Notes under the pieces: model-generated
Database searches by the model: none
What the model was told of the DNA's origin: nothing
Seen by the model: only the letters and a program-made list of their open reading frames with translations
DNA from: Flavobacterium psychrophilum DSM 3660 = ATCC 49418
GTDB lineage: Bacteria; Bacteroidota; Bacteroidia; Flavobacteriales; Flavobacteriaceae
Direction of reading: 5' to 3'
DNA length: 59,260 nt
Assembly: GCF_002217405.1 (NCBI RefSeq)
Contig: NZ_MUHE01000039.1
Location: 1-59,260 of the forward strand
Program-made: the position numbers and the translations under genes
In this document: piece after piece, positions 25,137-37,000 of the stretch
Layout of the letters: every line of letters starts with the position of its first letter
Numbering within the stretch: the first letter of the stretch is position 1

Positions 25137-27908
25137 ATGGATAGGTTTTCATTTTTAAACGCAGCTCACACAGAATTTTTCGCACAATTATACGACCAAT
25201 ATCTCGAAAATCCAGATAGTATCGAGCCTTCTTGGAGGAGTTTCTTTCAGGGTTTCGATTTTGGAATGACAACTTATAGCGAAGAAAACGCAGCAAATCA
25301 GATGGCGAATATCGCTACAACAAATGTAGATAACGGTCAAGTTTCAGATAAAATTCTAAAAGAATTTAATGTATTGAAACTAATAGATGGTTATAGAACT
25401 CGTGGGCATTTATTTACCCAAACCAACCCTGTTCGTGAGCGAAGACATTACACGCCAACATTAGAACTGTCAGATTTTGGTCTTACCGATTCCGATTTGA
25501 ATACTGTCTTCGATGCAGCAAAAATAATTGGACACCAGCCATCAACCTTACAAGAAATAATTATTCACCTCAAAAACGTATATTGCCAACATATTGGTAT
25601 CGAATATATGTATATGAGAAATCCTGAAATCATTCAATGGGTTCAGAACAAAATAAACACAAACGACAATCAGCCTAATTTTGATAACAATCAGAAAAAA
25701 ATTATCCTCGAAAAACTAAATGAAGCTGTTTCGTTCGAAAACTTTTTACATACTAAATATGTAGGTCAAAAACGATTTTCATTAGAAGGAGGAGAAACTA
25801 TAATTGCTGGTTTAGACGCTCTTATAGAAGCCGCCGCTGATAAAGGTGTCGAAAAATTTGTAATGGGAATGGCACACCGTGGCCGTTTAAACGTTTTAGC
25901 AAATATTTTTAAAAAATCAACACAAGATATCTTCTCGGAATTTGACGGAAAAGATTACGACCAAGAATATTTCGATGGTGATGTAAAATACCATTTGGGT
26001 TTAACCTCCGATAGGAAAACACGATCAGGAAAAAACATCAATATCAATTTAGCCCCAAACCCTTCACACCTAGAAACTGTTGGAGCTGTTATTGAAGGAA
26101 TTACTCGTGCCAAACAAGACAAATATTTTCCTAACGATTTCTCGAAAGTATTGCCTATCGCCGTTCACGGTGATGCCGCAATTGCAGGACAAGGAATCCT
26201 ATACGAAATTATCCAGATGGCACAACTAGACGGTTACAAAACTGGCGGAACTATTCATATAGTGATTAACAATCAAGTTGGTTTTACAACTAATTATCTT
26301 GATGCACGCTCATCAACTTATTGTACCGATATTGCAAAAGTAACACTATCACCAGTATTACACGTAAATGCAGATGATGCCGAAGCTGTTGTACACGCCA
26401 TGCTTTTTGCTCTAGATTTCAGAATGCAATTTGGTCGTGACGTATTTATAGATTTATTAGGATACAGAAAATATGGTCATAACGAAGGCGACGAACCTCG
26501 TTTTACACAACCATTATTATACAAAATCATTGCAAAACACAAAAACCCACGTGATATTTATGCCGAAAAATTATTAGCACAAAACATCATCGATGGCAAT
26601 TTTGTAAAAGAATTAGAAACATCATACAAACAAGATTTAGATGATAATCTAGAAGCATCACGTAAAAAATCACTCACAGTAATCACGCCATTTATGCAAA
26701 ATGAATGGGAAGGATTTGTGCAGGTTTCAGATGACGTAATGCTTCAAAAAGTAAATACAAAATTTGATAAAAAAGAATTAGATTCTATCATAGAAACCAT
26801 TTCGACATTGCCATCGGACAAGAAATTTATCAATAAAATTTCTAAAATTGTCAATGACAGAAAAACGATGTACGACAACAACACCATCGACTGGGGAACT
26901 GCCGAAACCTTGGCCTATGGTTCGCTACTAACAGAAGGTTACGATGTTCGTATCTCAGGACAAGATGTAGAAAGAGGAACATTCTCACACCGTCACGCCG
27001 TTGTAAAAGTAGAAGATAGCGAAGAAGAAGTTGTTTTATTAAACGATATAAAAGGGAAAAAAGGAAACTTCAATGTTTTCAATTCACACCTTTCAGAATA
27101 CGGAGTCTTAGGATTCGATTACGGATATGCACTAGCAAACCCAAATGCTTTAACCATTTGGGAAGCACAATTTGGCGATTTCAGTAATGGAGCCCAAATT
27201 ATGATAGACCAATACATTTCGTGCGGAGAAGACAAATGGAACAACCAAAACGGTATCGTAATGTTGTTGCCTCACGGATACGAAGGCCAAGGAGCAGAAC
27301 ACTCCTCAGGAAGAATGGAACGCTACTTACAACTTTGTGCACGCCATAATATGGTTGTTGCCGATTGTACAACACCCGCCAATTTCTTCCACCTACTAAG
27401 AAGACAAATGCTTACAAAATACCGCAAACCATTAATTGTGTTTACCCCAAAAAGTTTGCTTCGTGATCCTAGATGTGTCTCTACACAAGACGAAATCGCA
27501 AATGGTGAGTTTCAAGAAACTATCGATGATATTTCAGTAAATAAAACCCAGGTTAAAACATTAGTTTTCTGTACAGGAAAATTCTATTACGACATTACTG
27601 CCGAAAGAGAAAACCTACAAAGAAACGATGTTGCAGTGGTAAGAATCGAACAAATGTTCCCGTTACCAGTAGAACAATTAAAAGCAATTGTGGCAAGCTA
27701 TCCAAATGCAGATGATTATGTTTGGGCACAAGAAGAACCTAAAAACATGGGAGCTTATAGTTTTATGCTAATGAATTTCGATTTCATAAAATGGAGATTG
27801 GCATCGTTAAAAGCATACGCCGCACCAGCAGCAGGAAGTTATACCAGAGCAAAACGCCGTCACGCCGATGCAATTAGAATGGTTTTCGACAAAGATTTGT
27901 TTAGATAA
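25137..27908 (+). CDS. sucA: 2-oxoglutarate dehydrogenase E1 component
   Basis: 923 residues, complete. Decarboxylates 2-oxoglutarate with thiamine diphosphate in the TCA cycle and passes the succinyl group to E2. The N-terminal E2-binding segment (FFAQLYDQYLENPDSIEPSW, about 14-33), the thiamine site (HGDAAIAGQG about 343-352, with NNQVGFTT after it) and the C-terminal transketolase-type half (GTFSHRHAV, EGQGAEHSSGRMER) are all present. The E2 gene follows after 174 bp. Confidence 0.98.
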   Translation: MDRFSFLNAAHTEFFAQLYDQYLENPDSIEPSWRSFFQGFDFGMTTYSEENAANQMANIATTNVDNGQVSDKILKEFNVLKLIDGYRTRGHLFTQTNPVRERRHYTPTLELSDFGLTDSDLNTVFDAAKIIGHQPSTLQEIIIHLKNVYCQHIGIEYMYMRNPEIIQWVQNKINTNDNQPNFDNNQKKIILEKLNEAVSFENFLHTKYVGQKRFSLEGGETIIAGLDALIEAAADKGVEKFVMGMAHRGRLNVLANIFKKSTQDIFSEFDGKDYDQEYFDGDVKYHLGLTSDRKTRSGKNININLAPNPSHLETVGAVIEGITRAKQDKYFPNDFSKVLPIAVHGDAAIAGQGILYEIIQMAQLDGYKTGGTIHIVINNQVGFTTNYLDARSSTYCTDIAKVTLSPVLHVNADDAEAVVHAMLFALDFRMQFGRDVFIDLLGYRKYGHNEGDEPRFTQPLLYKIIAKHKNPRDIYAEKLLAQNIIDGNFVKELETSYKQDLDDNLEASRKKSLTVITPFMQNEWEGFVQVSDDVMLQKVNTKFDKKELDSIIETISTLPSDKKFINKISKIVNDRKTMYDNNTIDWGTAETLAYGSLLTEGYDVRISGQDVERGTFSHRHAVVKVEDSEEEVVLLNDIKGKKGNFNVFNSHLSEYGVLGFDYGYALANPNALTIWEAQFGDFSNGAQIMIDQYISCGEDKWNNQNGIVMLLPHGYEGQGAEHSSGRMERYLQLCARHNMVVADCTTPANFFHLLRRQMLTKYRKPLIVFTPKSLLRDPRCVSTQDEIANGEFQETIDDISVNKTQVKTLVFCTGKFYYDITAERENLQRNDVAVVRIEQMFPLPVEQLKAIVASYPNADDYVWAQEEPKNMGAYSFMLMNFDFIKWRLASLKAYAAPAAGSYTRAKRRHADAIRMVFDKDLFR

Positions 27909-27944
27909 ATTTTAGGAGCCAGTAACCTGCTTTACGCTACAAAC

Positions 27945-27961
27945 GAAGTTCACCGAACTTC
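27945..27961 (+). other. Small hairpin in the sucA-sucB gap
   Basis: GAAGTTC (27945-27951) and GAACTTC (27955-27961) make a 7-bp stem with a 3-base loop, without a U tract. It could stabilise or partly end the sucA message. No promoter is seen before sucB, so read-through is expected. Confidence 0.35.
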
Positions 27962-28082
27962 AATTAAAATAAAATGAAGTAATCTTTCCTTTTTTAAAGA
28001 AGAAAAGAATTTTTACTCCAATCAGGGCTAAAAAATAAGATACATTTAAAATATAAAATTCATCATTTAAAATAAATATACA

Positions 28083-29294
28083 ATGATTTTAGAAATGAAA
28101 GTCCCATCACCAGGGGAATCAATCAAAGAAGTTGAAATCGCAACTTGGTTAGTAAAAGATGGCGATTATGTAGAAAAAGACCAAGCCATTGCCGAAGTCG
28201 ATTCAGACAAAGCAACACTAGAATTACCCGCAGAAGCAAGTGGAATCATTACACTAAAAGCCGAAGAAGGTGATGCCGTTGCCGTTGGCGCTGTAGTTTG
28301 TCATATTGATACTGATGGCGAAAAACCATCTGGATCTGCTCCCGTTGCCGAAGCCCCAAAGGCAGAAGTAAAAGTAGAAGCTCCAAAAGTTGCTCCAGTA
28401 GCTCAAAAAACCTATGCTGCACAAACACCTTCACCTGCTGCAAGAAAGATATTAGACGAAAAAAACATACAACCATCAGATGTTGTAGGAACAGGAAAAG
28501 GCGGAAGAATTACTACCGAAGATGCTGTAAATGCAGTGCCTTCTATGGGAACGCCAACTGGTGGATCTCGTGGTTCGGAACGCACAAAACTATCTATGTT
28601 GCGCCGTAAAGTTGCCGAAAGATTAGTCGCTGCTAAAAATGAAACCGCTATGTTAACTACGTTCAACGAAGTAAACATGACACCAATAAATAACATTCGT
28701 AACCAATACAAAGACGCATTCAAAGCAAAACACAATGGTGTTGGTTTAGGTTACATGTCTTTCTTTACCAAAGCCGTAACTCGTGCTTTACAACTTTTTC
28801 CAGATGTTAACTCGATGATGGACGGAGATTATAAAGTAGCTTACGATTTTGCAGATATTTCTATCGCAGTTTCTGGACCAAAAGGATTAATGGTTCCTGT
28901 AGTTAGAAATGCAGAATTATTAACTTTTCGTGGTGTTGAAGCCGAAATTAAACGTTTGGCAATTCGTGCTCGTGACGGACAAATCACTGTTGATGACATG
29001 ACGGGTGGAACATTTACCATTACCAATGGTGGTGTTTTTGGAAGTATGTTATCTACACCAATTATCAATCCGCCACAATCTGGAATTTTAGGAATGCACA
29101 ACATTATCGAACGTCCTATTGCTGTAAATGGTCAAGTAGAAATTCACCCAATGATGTACGTAGCACTTTCTTATGATCACCGTATTATTGATGGTCGTGA
29201 GTCAGTTGGTTTCTTAGTAGCTGTAAAAGAAGCTTTAGAAAACCCATTAGAATTGCTTTTAGATAACAATCCTAAGAAAGCATTCGAATTGTAA
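28083..29294 (+). CDS. sucB: 2-oxoglutarate dehydrogenase E2 (dihydrolipoamide succinyltransferase)
   Basis: 403 residues. One lipoyl domain with lipoyl Lys K43 (DSDKATLEL), a Pro/Ala/Lys linker (about 80-115), a peripheral-subunit-binding domain ([20 protein letters not shown], about 116-135) and a C-terminal catalytic domain with H366-x-x-x-D370 ([11 protein letters not shown]). It transfers the succinyl group from E1 to CoA. Its position right after E1 supports the succinyl rather than acetyl assignment. Confidence 0.97.
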   Translation: MILEMKVPSPGESIKEVEIATWLVKDGDYVEKDQAIAEVDSDKATLELPAEASGIITLKAEEGDAVAVGAVVCHIDTDGEKPSGSAPVAEAPKAEVKVEAPKVAPVAQKTYAAQTPSPAARKILDEKNIQPSDVVGTGKGGRITTEDAVNAVPSMGTPTGGSRGSERTKLSMLRRKVAERLVAAKNETAMLTTFNEVNMTPINNIRNQYKDAFKAKHNGVGLGYMSFFTKAVTRALQLFPDVNSMMDGDYKVAYDFADISIAVSGPKGLMVPVVRNAELLTFRGVEAEIKRLAIRARDGQITVDDMTGGTFTITNGGVFGSMLSTPIINPPQSGILGMHNIIERPIAVNGQVEIHPMMYVALSYDHRIIDGRESVGFLVAVKEALENPLELLLDNNPKKAFEL

Positions 29295-29322
29295 TTAAAA
29301 CATAGGCTTTAAATTTATATAA

Positions 29323-29356
29323 AAATCCCAAATTCTAAAATTAGAATTTGGGATTT
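29323..29356 (+). terminator. Terminator of sucAB
   Basis: A perfect 16-bp stem (29323-29338 and 29341-29356) with a 2-base centre and a following T run. Confidence 0.9.
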
Positions 29357-29379
29357 ATTTTTTTTGTATTTTTACCAAT

Positions 29380-30591
29380 ATGAAACAAAACAAAAAATCT
29401 CCAGCCATTGGTTTTATTTTTATAACCATGTTAATCGACATTATTGGACTAGGAATTATCATACCTGTTATTCCTAAACTGATCAAAGAGCTAATTCATG
29501 GCGACATTAGTGAAGCCGCAAAATATGGCGGTTGGCTAATTTTTGCTTATGCAATAACTCAGTTTATATTTTCACCATTAATAGGGAATTTGAGCGATAA
29601 ATATGGCAGGAGACCCATAATTCTAATTTCCTTATTTGGCTTTTCATTAGATTATTTGCTCTTAGCATTTTCGCCAACAATAACATGGCTTTTTCTAGGC
29701 AGAATAATTGCTGGAATTACTGGGGCAAGTATCACAACAGCCTCAGCATATATTGCCGATGTTAGCACGCCCGAAAACAGAGCAAAAAACTTCGGATTAA
29801 TTGGAGCAGCCTTTGGATTGGGCTTTATTATTGGCCCAGTAATTGGAGGATTTCTTGGTCAATATGGTGCCAGAATTCCATTTTATGCAGCAGCAATTTT
29901 GTGTATGGTTAACTTCTTATATGGATATTTTATTCTTCCAGAATCATTAGCCAAAGAAAACAGACGAGATTTTAGTTGGAAAAGAGCCAATCCGATTGGA
30001 GCCGTTCTTAATTTAAAAAAACACCCAAATCTAATTGGATTAATTACTGCAACCTTTATTTTATATGTAGCATCGCATGCGGTTCAGAGCAATTGGAGTT
30101 ATTATACAATGTACAAATTTGGCTGGAACGAAAAAATGGTGGGTATTTCTCTTGGAGTTGTAGGGCTTTTAGTGGGTATTGTACAGGGTGGCTTAATTAG
30201 ATTTACAAATCCTAGGTTGGGCAATAACAAAAGTATTTTTATAGGAATGACATTGTACTGCATTGGAATGTTTTTGTTTGCATTTGCATCTGAAGGCTGG
30301 ATGATGTTTGTATTTTTAGTTCCGTACTGCTTGGGAGGAATATCAGGACCCGCATTGCAATCTGTTGTTTCAGGGCAAGTACCCGCAACAGAGCAAGGAG
30401 AAATTCAGGGCACTATGACAAGCATGATGAGTGCATCATCTATTATTGGTCCGCCAATGATGTCGAGTGTTTTTTATTTTTTTACACACAAATCAGCACC
30501 TTTTCAATTTGCAGGTGCACCATTTGTTTTAGGTGGATTTTTAATGTTAGTTAGTTTGGGAATTGCTTATAAATCTTTGAAAAAAAAATAA
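29380..30591 (+). CDS. MFS transporter, TCR/Tet family
   Basis: 403 residues with 12 predicted membrane helices. The loop 2-3 motif [16 protein letters not shown] (about 68-83) and the motif-C-like [16 protein letters not shown] (about 142-157) mark a drug:H+ antiporter of the TetA type. Flavobacterial members are usually of unknown substrate, so tetracycline export should not be assumed. It begins 23 bp after the sucAB terminator and is probably monocistronic. Confidence 0.9.
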   Translation: MKQNKKSPAIGFIFITMLIDIIGLGIIIPVIPKLIKELIHGDISEAAKYGGWLIFAYAITQFIFSPLIGNLSDKYGRRPIILISLFGFSLDYLLLAFSPTITWLFLGRIIAGITGASITTASAYIADVSTPENRAKNFGLIGAAFGLGFIIGPVIGGFLGQYGARIPFYAAAILCMVNFLYGYFILPESLAKENRRDFSWKRANPIGAVLNLKKHPNLIGLITATFILYVASHAVQSNWSYYTMYKFGWNEKMVGISLGVVGLLVGIVQGGLIRFTNPRLGNNKSIFIGMTLYCIGMFLFAFASEGWMMFVFLVPYCLGGISGPALQSVVSGQVPATEQGEIQGTMTSMMSASSIIGPPMMSSVFYFFTHKSAPFQFAGAPFVLGGFLMLVSLGIAYKSLKKK

Positions 30592-31159
30592 TACCTTTAT
30601 TTAGCATGAAACTAGAATAATTTTTTAATTTACTGGAATAAAAAACACCCGATTTGAGTTGTGAAGCATTAGAAATCCTATGAAGCGATTAAAATTATGA
30701 GATTCCTCGTTGCTAACAAGGACAATATATGCAGCAAACATTACAGTGTTTTTAAAATTAAAACGGTATAACAAATAGCACTTATTATCAGAGAAATGAT
30801 AAATCTGGATGACTTAGTAAAATATCTAATACCTTAAAACGCCTATGTTATTAAAAAGAATGAGCCCGATACAATATCGAGCTCATTTTTTTTAAAACTT
30901 ATTAATGCGGCTTAATTCTTTAATTACAACATTTTTCGTTAGGGATTGAGGTAGAAATTTTTTTTGAGGTTTTCTCTGTCTCAAAAAAAGATTATTCACT
31001 ATATTTTTATAAGAACCCTGTAAACTTTGTTTGCAATGTAAAACCTTACCCTTATGCTAACACCCAAATAATGAGATTTAAAAAAAGCTGTTTATTATAG
31101 CATTAAGCGATTCATACAAACTTTTGGGTGTGGGCTAATTTTAATATCTAATAAAATAA
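30592..31159. other. Gene-free stretch of 568 bp between the MFS and OmpA-family genes
   Basis: I see no gene. The left half (to about 30858) has only short broken reading frames. A strong rightward terminator follows (30859-30893), 268 bp after the MFS stop, so a long 3' UTR or an unseen small RNA may precede it. The right half has a T-rich hairpin (30959-30968 with 30980-30989) and a short unstructured tail to the leftward OmpA-family gene. No promoter of the TANNTTTG type was found on either strand. Confidence 0.6.
30859..30893 (+). terminator. Terminator in the MFS-OmpA gap
   Basis: A 13-bp stem with one mismatch (30859-30871 and 30875-30887), a 3-base loop and a T run to 30893. Confidence 0.85.
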
Positions 31160-33034
31160 TTATTTTTTTACAATCATAAATTCAGAACGTCTATTTTTTT
31201 GGTGTTCTGCTTCGGTACATTTATCACATTGTACTTTTGGCTCAGATTTTCCAAAACCTTCTCCAGTAATTCTATTTACTGCGATTCCTTTCGAAATTAT
31301 ATATTGCACAGTCGATTTTGCTCTACGATCAGACAAAAGCATATTGTACTTGTCGTCACCGCGTGAATCTGTATGAGATTTAGCAAAAATTACCATTTCT
31401 GGATATTTAGTCATTACTGCAACTAATTTATCTAACTCTGCTGCTCCTTCTTGTGTAATATTACTTTTATTAAAATCGAAGTTAATATCACTAAGAATCA
31501 CTTCGGTCTGTGTAATAATTGGTGCCTTTGGATTTAAATCTGCATTTATTGCTACTTCTCCTCCGCTAGATTTTTCGACTTCAATTACTTCTCCAATATA
31601 GCCATTTTTATCTACATTAATAAAATACGTTTTATCACATTCTAAATGAAAATTTACTATACCCATTTCGTCTGAGATACTATTTCCTAATACGTTTAGT
31701 TTTTGGTCAACAACGGTAATGGTTGCATTAGCTAAAATAGCGCCCGTTTTTTTGTCGTGTACTGTCGTAATTAAATCTAAATTACAAACTGGTAATGCAA
31801 GATAAATATCGTCATCTCCTTGCCCGCCATCTCGATTACTAGATAAAAATGCGGTTTTCTGATCTTGATTAAAAGTAAATCCGAAATCATCTTTTTCGCT
31901 ATTTACGGGTTTTCCAAGATTTACAGCTTCGGTATTTTTAGTTGTATCGAAAGCAAAAACATCTAGTCCTCCCAATCCTTTTTTTCCATTAGATGCAAAA
32001 TATAAGGTGTTATTGTCTGCAATAAATGCTGATAATTCGTTCCCTTCGGTATTTACTTTGTCTCCTAAATTTTGTGGTGTTCCAAAAGTTCCATCTTCGT
32101 TTACGGCTACTTTAAATACGTCGGTTTTTCCTAATGTTCCGGGCATATCTGAAGTAAAATATAATGTTTTTCCGTCTTTACTTAATGAAGGGCTACTGGT
32201 ATTGTATTCTTTAGAATTGAATGAAACTGGGCTAATATTTGTCCACTTTTCATTTTCTTTCGTTGCTTTAAAAATATACATTTTGCCTATTTTTGTTTTT
32301 TTGTCTTGAGACTTTACGAATTTTTTATCGAAGAAACTCTCACGAGAAAAATACATTGTATTACCATCTGCACTAATAGTAACTGGTCCTTCATGATAGG
32401 CTGTATTTAAATCCTCTACCAAAACAGATTTACTATTTACTTTTCCGTCTTTGAAATCTGTTTTGTAAATATCTAAAAATGGTTGGTCATTCCATTCGTA
32501 ACTTTTTCGAGCAGTATTTCGAGCACTTGCAAAATAAATTACATTGTCTTTTAAGTAGGCACCAAAGTCTGAATATTTAGAATTAAATTCTAATGAACGT
32601 ACATCAAACATTTTTGCTTTCCCTAATAATTTTGCTAGGTAATTACTGTCTCCACTTATGCTTTGGGCTCTTTTGTCGTTTGGTGCTAAACTTGCAAATT
32701 TGTTCATTTGCTGTGCCGCTTCATTGTATTTTGAATTGGCTTTTAGCATCTGAGCATAACGAAAATAGGTTTCGGCATCTTGCTGTTTTGTTACAGCTTG
32801 TGTGTACCATTTCTCTGCTTCAATAGAATTAAAAACATTGTAATAACAATCGCCTAGTTGCTTAAAAACATAAGTATCTGCTTTGCCTTTATCGGTTAGT
32901 TTCAAATATTCTTTAACCGCATCTACGTACTGGTAACGGTCAAAAAGTTTATCTGCTATTTTTGTATCTTTATTTTGTGCTTTTCCAGTTGTTAGCACTA
33001 GAATAAAACTTAAAGCTATATATATTTTTTTCAT
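31160..33034 (-). CDS. OmpA family protein with TPR and PD40 repeats (PorE-like, gliding/T9SS-associated)
   Basis: 624 residues with a signal peptide (MKKIYIALSFILVLTTGKAQ). Order: TPR-like helices (about 25-125), WD40-like PD40 beta-propeller repeats (about 145-410, e.g. SPSLSKDGKTLYFTSD), a carboxypeptidase-regulatory-like fold (about 420-500) and a C-terminal OmpA peptidoglycan-binding domain (about 512-624, with SHTDSRGDDKYNMLLSDRRA). Such proteins tie outer-membrane complexes to peptidoglycan and commonly pair with PorP/SprF. It is the third gene of the adhesin operon, 17 bp after the PorP/SprF gene. Confidence 0.92.
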   Translation of the reverse strand: MKKIYIALSFILVLTTGKAQNKDTKIADKLFDRYQYVDAVKEYLKLTDKGKADTYVFKQLGDCYYNVFNSIEAEKWYTQAVTKQQDAETYFRYAQMLKANSKYNEAAQQMNKFASLAPNDKRAQSISGDSNYLAKLLGKAKMFDVRSLEFNSKYSDFGAYLKDNVIYFASARNTARKSYEWNDQPFLDIYKTDFKDGKVNSKSVLVEDLNTAYHEGPVTISADGNTMYFSRESFFDKKFVKSQDKKTKIGKMYIFKATKENEKWTNISPVSFNSKEYNTSSPSLSKDGKTLYFTSDMPGTLGKTDVFKVAVNEDGTFGTPQNLGDKVNTEGNELSAFIADNNTLYFASNGKKGLGGLDVFAFDTTKNTEAVNLGKPVNSEKDDFGFTFNQDQKTAFLSSNRDGGQGDDDIYLALPVCNLDLITTVHDKKTGAILANATITVVDQKLNVLGNSISDEMGIVNFHLECDKTYFINVDKNGYIGEVIEVEKSSGGEVAINADLNPKAPIITQTEVILSDINFDFNKSNITQEGAAELDKLVAVMTKYPEMVIFAKSHTDSRGDDKYNMLLSDRRAKSTVQYIISKGIAVNRITGEGFGKSEPKVQCDKCTEAEHQKNRRSEFMIVKK

Positions 33035-33051
33035 TTTTTCTTTCGATTATA

Positions 33052-33969
33052 TTAGAAATAACGTGGCGATGTTGATATTTTCTTAGGGAAATTTAAATCA
33101 AATAACAAAATTGCTTCGTATGATGATGGGGTAGCAACTTTCAAATCTGACACAATATGATCGTAAGCAAAACCAGCACGAATACCGTCCGAGATTTTAT
33201 AATTTACCATGGCTCCGAATGAATCTTGTAGTCTATAAGTTGCTCCTATCTCAAATTTGTTGAAAAACATAAAATTCGTAGATACATCTATTGATGTTGG
33301 TGCATTTATAGCAGATTTTATCATGAAAAATGGTTTGAATTTTAAATTTGGATTCAGGTCGAAAACATAACCTCCTGTAAAAAAATAATGCTGAATCTCT
33401 GAACCGTACTGTCTTCCATTATAATCTAAATGTGTCGATTTTAACATGTTAGGTACCGAAAATGCTACATAATATTTATTTGTATAATAAAATAAACCTG
33501 CTCCAATATTTAGATTGGCCGTAGCTGTATTTATAGAAAAAGCGCCATCGGTTGGAACGGGTAAGGATGCTCGTATTAAGCCATTATCTACTTTCAACAT
33601 CGAAACTCCAGCTTTCATACCCATTGCTAATTTGTGCTCTCCACCCAAATTTAGTGTATATGAAAAATCTCCGTAAACATTAGTTTCATCAACTGGTCCA
33701 ATCCTATCGGAAATCACAGAAAGTCCAGCTCCTACATTTTTGCCTACTGGCGAATGTCCTGTTGCTGTAAATGTTGTTGGTGCATCTTGTATCTCAACCC
33801 ATTGCTTTCTGAATAAAAGTCCTATAGATAGATTTTCTTTAGATCCTGCGTAAGCCGGATTTATAATATTCATATTATACATATATTGTGTATAATGTGG
33901 ATCTTGTTGGGCTTGAGCATCAATAAAAGCTACTAAAGCAAGAATTGACGTGAAAAATAATTTTTTCAT
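33052..33969 (-). CDS. PorP/SprF family type IX secretion membrane protein
   Basis: 305 residues with a signal peptide (LVAFIDAQAQ). The hallmark QQDPHYTQYMYNMNIINPAYAG (after signal cleavage; start of a longer motif at residues 21-42) identifies the PorP/SprF family, predicted outer-membrane barrels. SprF of F. johnsoniae is needed to secrete its neighbour SprB, a type B CTD adhesin; by analogy this protein probably serves the 2008-residue adhesin encoded just upstream. Gaps: 71 bp from the adhesin, 17 bp to the OmpA gene. Confidence 0.95.
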   Translation of the reverse strand: MKKLFFTSILALVAFIDAQAQQDPHYTQYMYNMNIINPAYAGSKENLSIGLLFRKQWVEIQDAPTTFTATGHSPVGKNVGAGLSVISDRIGPVDETNVYGDFSYTLNLGGEHKLAMGMKAGVSMLKVDNGLIRASLPVPTDGAFSINTATANLNIGAGLFYYTNKYYVAFSVPNMLKSTHLDYNGRQYGSEIQHYFFTGGYVFDLNPNLKFKPFFMIKSAINAPTSIDVSTNFMFFNKFEIGATYRLQDSFGAMVNYKISDGIRAGFAYDHIVSDLKVATPSSYEAILLFDLNFPKKISTSPRYF

Positions 33970-34040
33970 TTTATAGTCTGTTTTTTATTTTAATAAACAG
34001 TAGACTGCCTTTTTAAACAATCTACTGTTATATTGCTTAA

Positions 34041-37000
34041 TTATTTATTAATGTAAATCCAACCTGTTTTAGTTTCCCCATTATTCTGGTCTATTACATA
34101 GTAATATGTTCCGTCTGGCAATTCCTGACCTTTGTCTGATTGTCCTGCCCATTGGTTTGTGTAATTAGCTAAACTATAAACTTTTGTTCCGTATCTATTA
34201 AATATGGCCAATTGTTTTACATCTAACCCTCTCAAATCGAAGGTATCGTTATCACCATCTCCATTTGGAGAAATACCTTTTTGTATTATACAAACTGATG
34301 TCGAAACATTAAATGTAGTGGTATCTGTACAACCTTCAGGTATTGTAACAATTGCAACTGTAAATGTAGTTGGTAAAGTTATTGATGCGTTGTTTCTAAT
34401 ATATTCAGAAACATTAAATGTGTTAGTATTTGCTCCCACTACGGTACCTGAGGCGTTTTTCCAAACGTACGATACATTACCAATTCCTGGTGTAAATGAT
34501 CCGTTTACTGGAGAGGCTGTTAAAATATAATTTTGCCCCACACACTGTGCGTTTGTTCCAATTGGAATACTTGCTGTATCCAAAGTAACATTTACTTGAT
34601 GCGTTGTCGTACAACCAGCATTTCTAACCGTTACTGCATAAGTTCCGTAAGCTAATATGCTAATAGAACTTGTGGTATTACTTAACGGATTGCCTCCTAA
34701 AGTCCAAGAATAAGTAATTGTTGGATCTGTTAACGAGAAGTTAGTAGGAACTACCGAAAGCACAGCAGTTTCATTAATACATTTAACAATATTTGTACCC
34801 GTTAATGTAAAATTTGGAAGCGAATTAACTGTAAAGGCTAATGATAATGGTGTAATATTAGTACATCCATTAAGGGTTATTGTTACAGCATAAGTTCCTG
34901 TTGCGGTAGCCGGAATTGTGTTTGTTGTTCCTGCGATAGGATTTCCATTTAATGTCCATGAATAAGTAGCGCCTGTTGTATAATTTATTGGCGTTACAGT
35001 TATGGTTGCTGAATCATTACTACAAATTGTATTATCTGCATCCGATGAAGCTATTGTTGCTCTTGGATTTGGATTTATAATGATAGTCGCAAATGCTGAA
35101 ACTAATGAACAACCATTTACTGGTGCAATAGTGTTTGTTACAATATAAGTTGCAGGTGTACTTGCCGCTAAATCTACCGCACCAGTAACTCCATTTATAA
35201 CAAGACCCGCAGTAGATGAAAATGTTCCTGCAACCCCACCTCCAGTAAATATTGGAGACACAGTGCCCATGTTCTGACAGTACGGAGAACTCGCATAGTT
35301 AAATGTTGCAATTGCGGATGTTGCAATTGTGATTGTATTCGAATATACAACAGTCCCGCAACCTCCAGAACCCGTAATTGTATTTGTAACTGTATAAGTT
35401 GCAGGTGTGCTTGCCACTAAATCTACAACTCCAGTATTAGTATTAATTACCAATCCCGTTGTTGAAGTAAATAATCCTGCCACGCCACCTGCTGCAAATG
35501 TTGGAGAGGCACTTCCTGCATTTTGACAATGTGGTAATACACCATAATTGAACGTTGCAAGAGGTAATTTTGTTATAGTTACCGCTGTTGGAGCCAAAAA
35601 TGTAGGACAACCTGCAACTGTTGCAATAGCGTAGTTTACAGTATAATTTCCAGGCATACTTGCACTTGGATTAATTGCTCCTGTAGCAGTATTAATACTC
35701 AAACCTGCTGGAACAGCATAATAAGTCCCTCCAGTTGTACCCGTTTGTGTTACGTTTTTTACAACAGTATCATTAGCACAATATGCTGGTGCGCTATAAG
35801 ATATAGTAGCATTTGCTGGTGCAGTTATCTTAATAAGCCATGTTGATGTTGATGTTGTACAACTACCTGACCCTACAATTTCATTTTTAACAGTATAAGA
35901 ACCTACAGCACTTGCTCCAATATTTATTTCTCCAGTTACAGGATTAATTACTAAACCTGCTGGCGTAGCACTAAATGTACCTGAGGTGCCTCCTGATTGT
36001 AGTGTTGGCAAAATATTTGCACTATTCTGACAGAAAAATGCGCCTGGATAACTAAAGTTAGTATAAGGGCAACAAGATGATGGAATAGGACCTCTTGTCT
36101 GAGAGATTCTTACAAAACCTCTATTTTGAGAAAAGTTTGTGATCATAAGAACATACACTTGTCCCGCAATAGCGCCATTTACAGTAAATGTTTCTGTATT
36201 TGAAAAAGAATAACTACAAAAATTTCCTGTGGCAGGTGCGGTAGCTGTGCTTATAGAAGCACATGCTGCTGCTGTACTAGTATAAGGCCCCCAAGCTACA
36301 AAATCTACATCTAAACCAGTTCCAGCTGGAGAGGGAAATACATTAGTTCTACCTTGTTCTAAGAAAAAGGAATAGTTACCATTTGTTGGAATTGTTAAGT
36401 AATAAAAAGTTGGTGCTGGCGCACTTCCCAAACACCCTACATTAGCATTAGTGGTTGAATAAGGACTCACAGGATTAGGTAATTTAGGAACCCCCACATT
36501 ATTAGGGATTACGATTGGTGCTATAGCACATAATGGCAATGCGGTAGGACATGTAATCTGAGTTGTTCCTATACATAACTCAAATTGTATTGTTGAAGAA
36601 GTTGTCGCTGTCGAATATACTCTTACATAATAGGTTTGCCCAATAGTTAATCCCGTGGTATTATTTGCCCCAGTATCTGTCACGCACCCTCTAAATTGTG
36701 TCATCGCACCACAACTACCCGTATATAAAGTGTATTCCAATCCTGAAGGATTTGTGGCATAATTTAATCCCAATAGCGAGATGTGGTGTGTAGTTGATGT
36801 AGCAGTAAAATGATACCAAACATCGTCATTATCTGCTATTGCTCCACAAGAATTGGCTTCGGGCGATGCAGTAGCTGCGTTAACAGTTCCTGCTACTGTT
36901 TGCAAACAGTTTGTATTCTGATTTACTGGCACAAGTATAGATCCTATACACTCATCATTTATAAGTAATGTGGTAAAGCTTTTAGGGCCATTCCAAAGAC

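Noticed and set aside
29380..30591. Tetracycline resistance pump
   Set aside because: The TCR/Tet label is a transporter subfamily; no mobile-element context or specific match supports resistance.
34204..34530. 108-codon open frame opposite the adhesin C-terminal region
   Set aside because: Antisense of the T9SS sorting domain and Ig-like modules, which are clearly coding on the minus strand.
35060..36060. Adhesin repeats as a CRISPR or transposon
   Set aside because: They stay in frame with about 83-codon units that encode one domain type.
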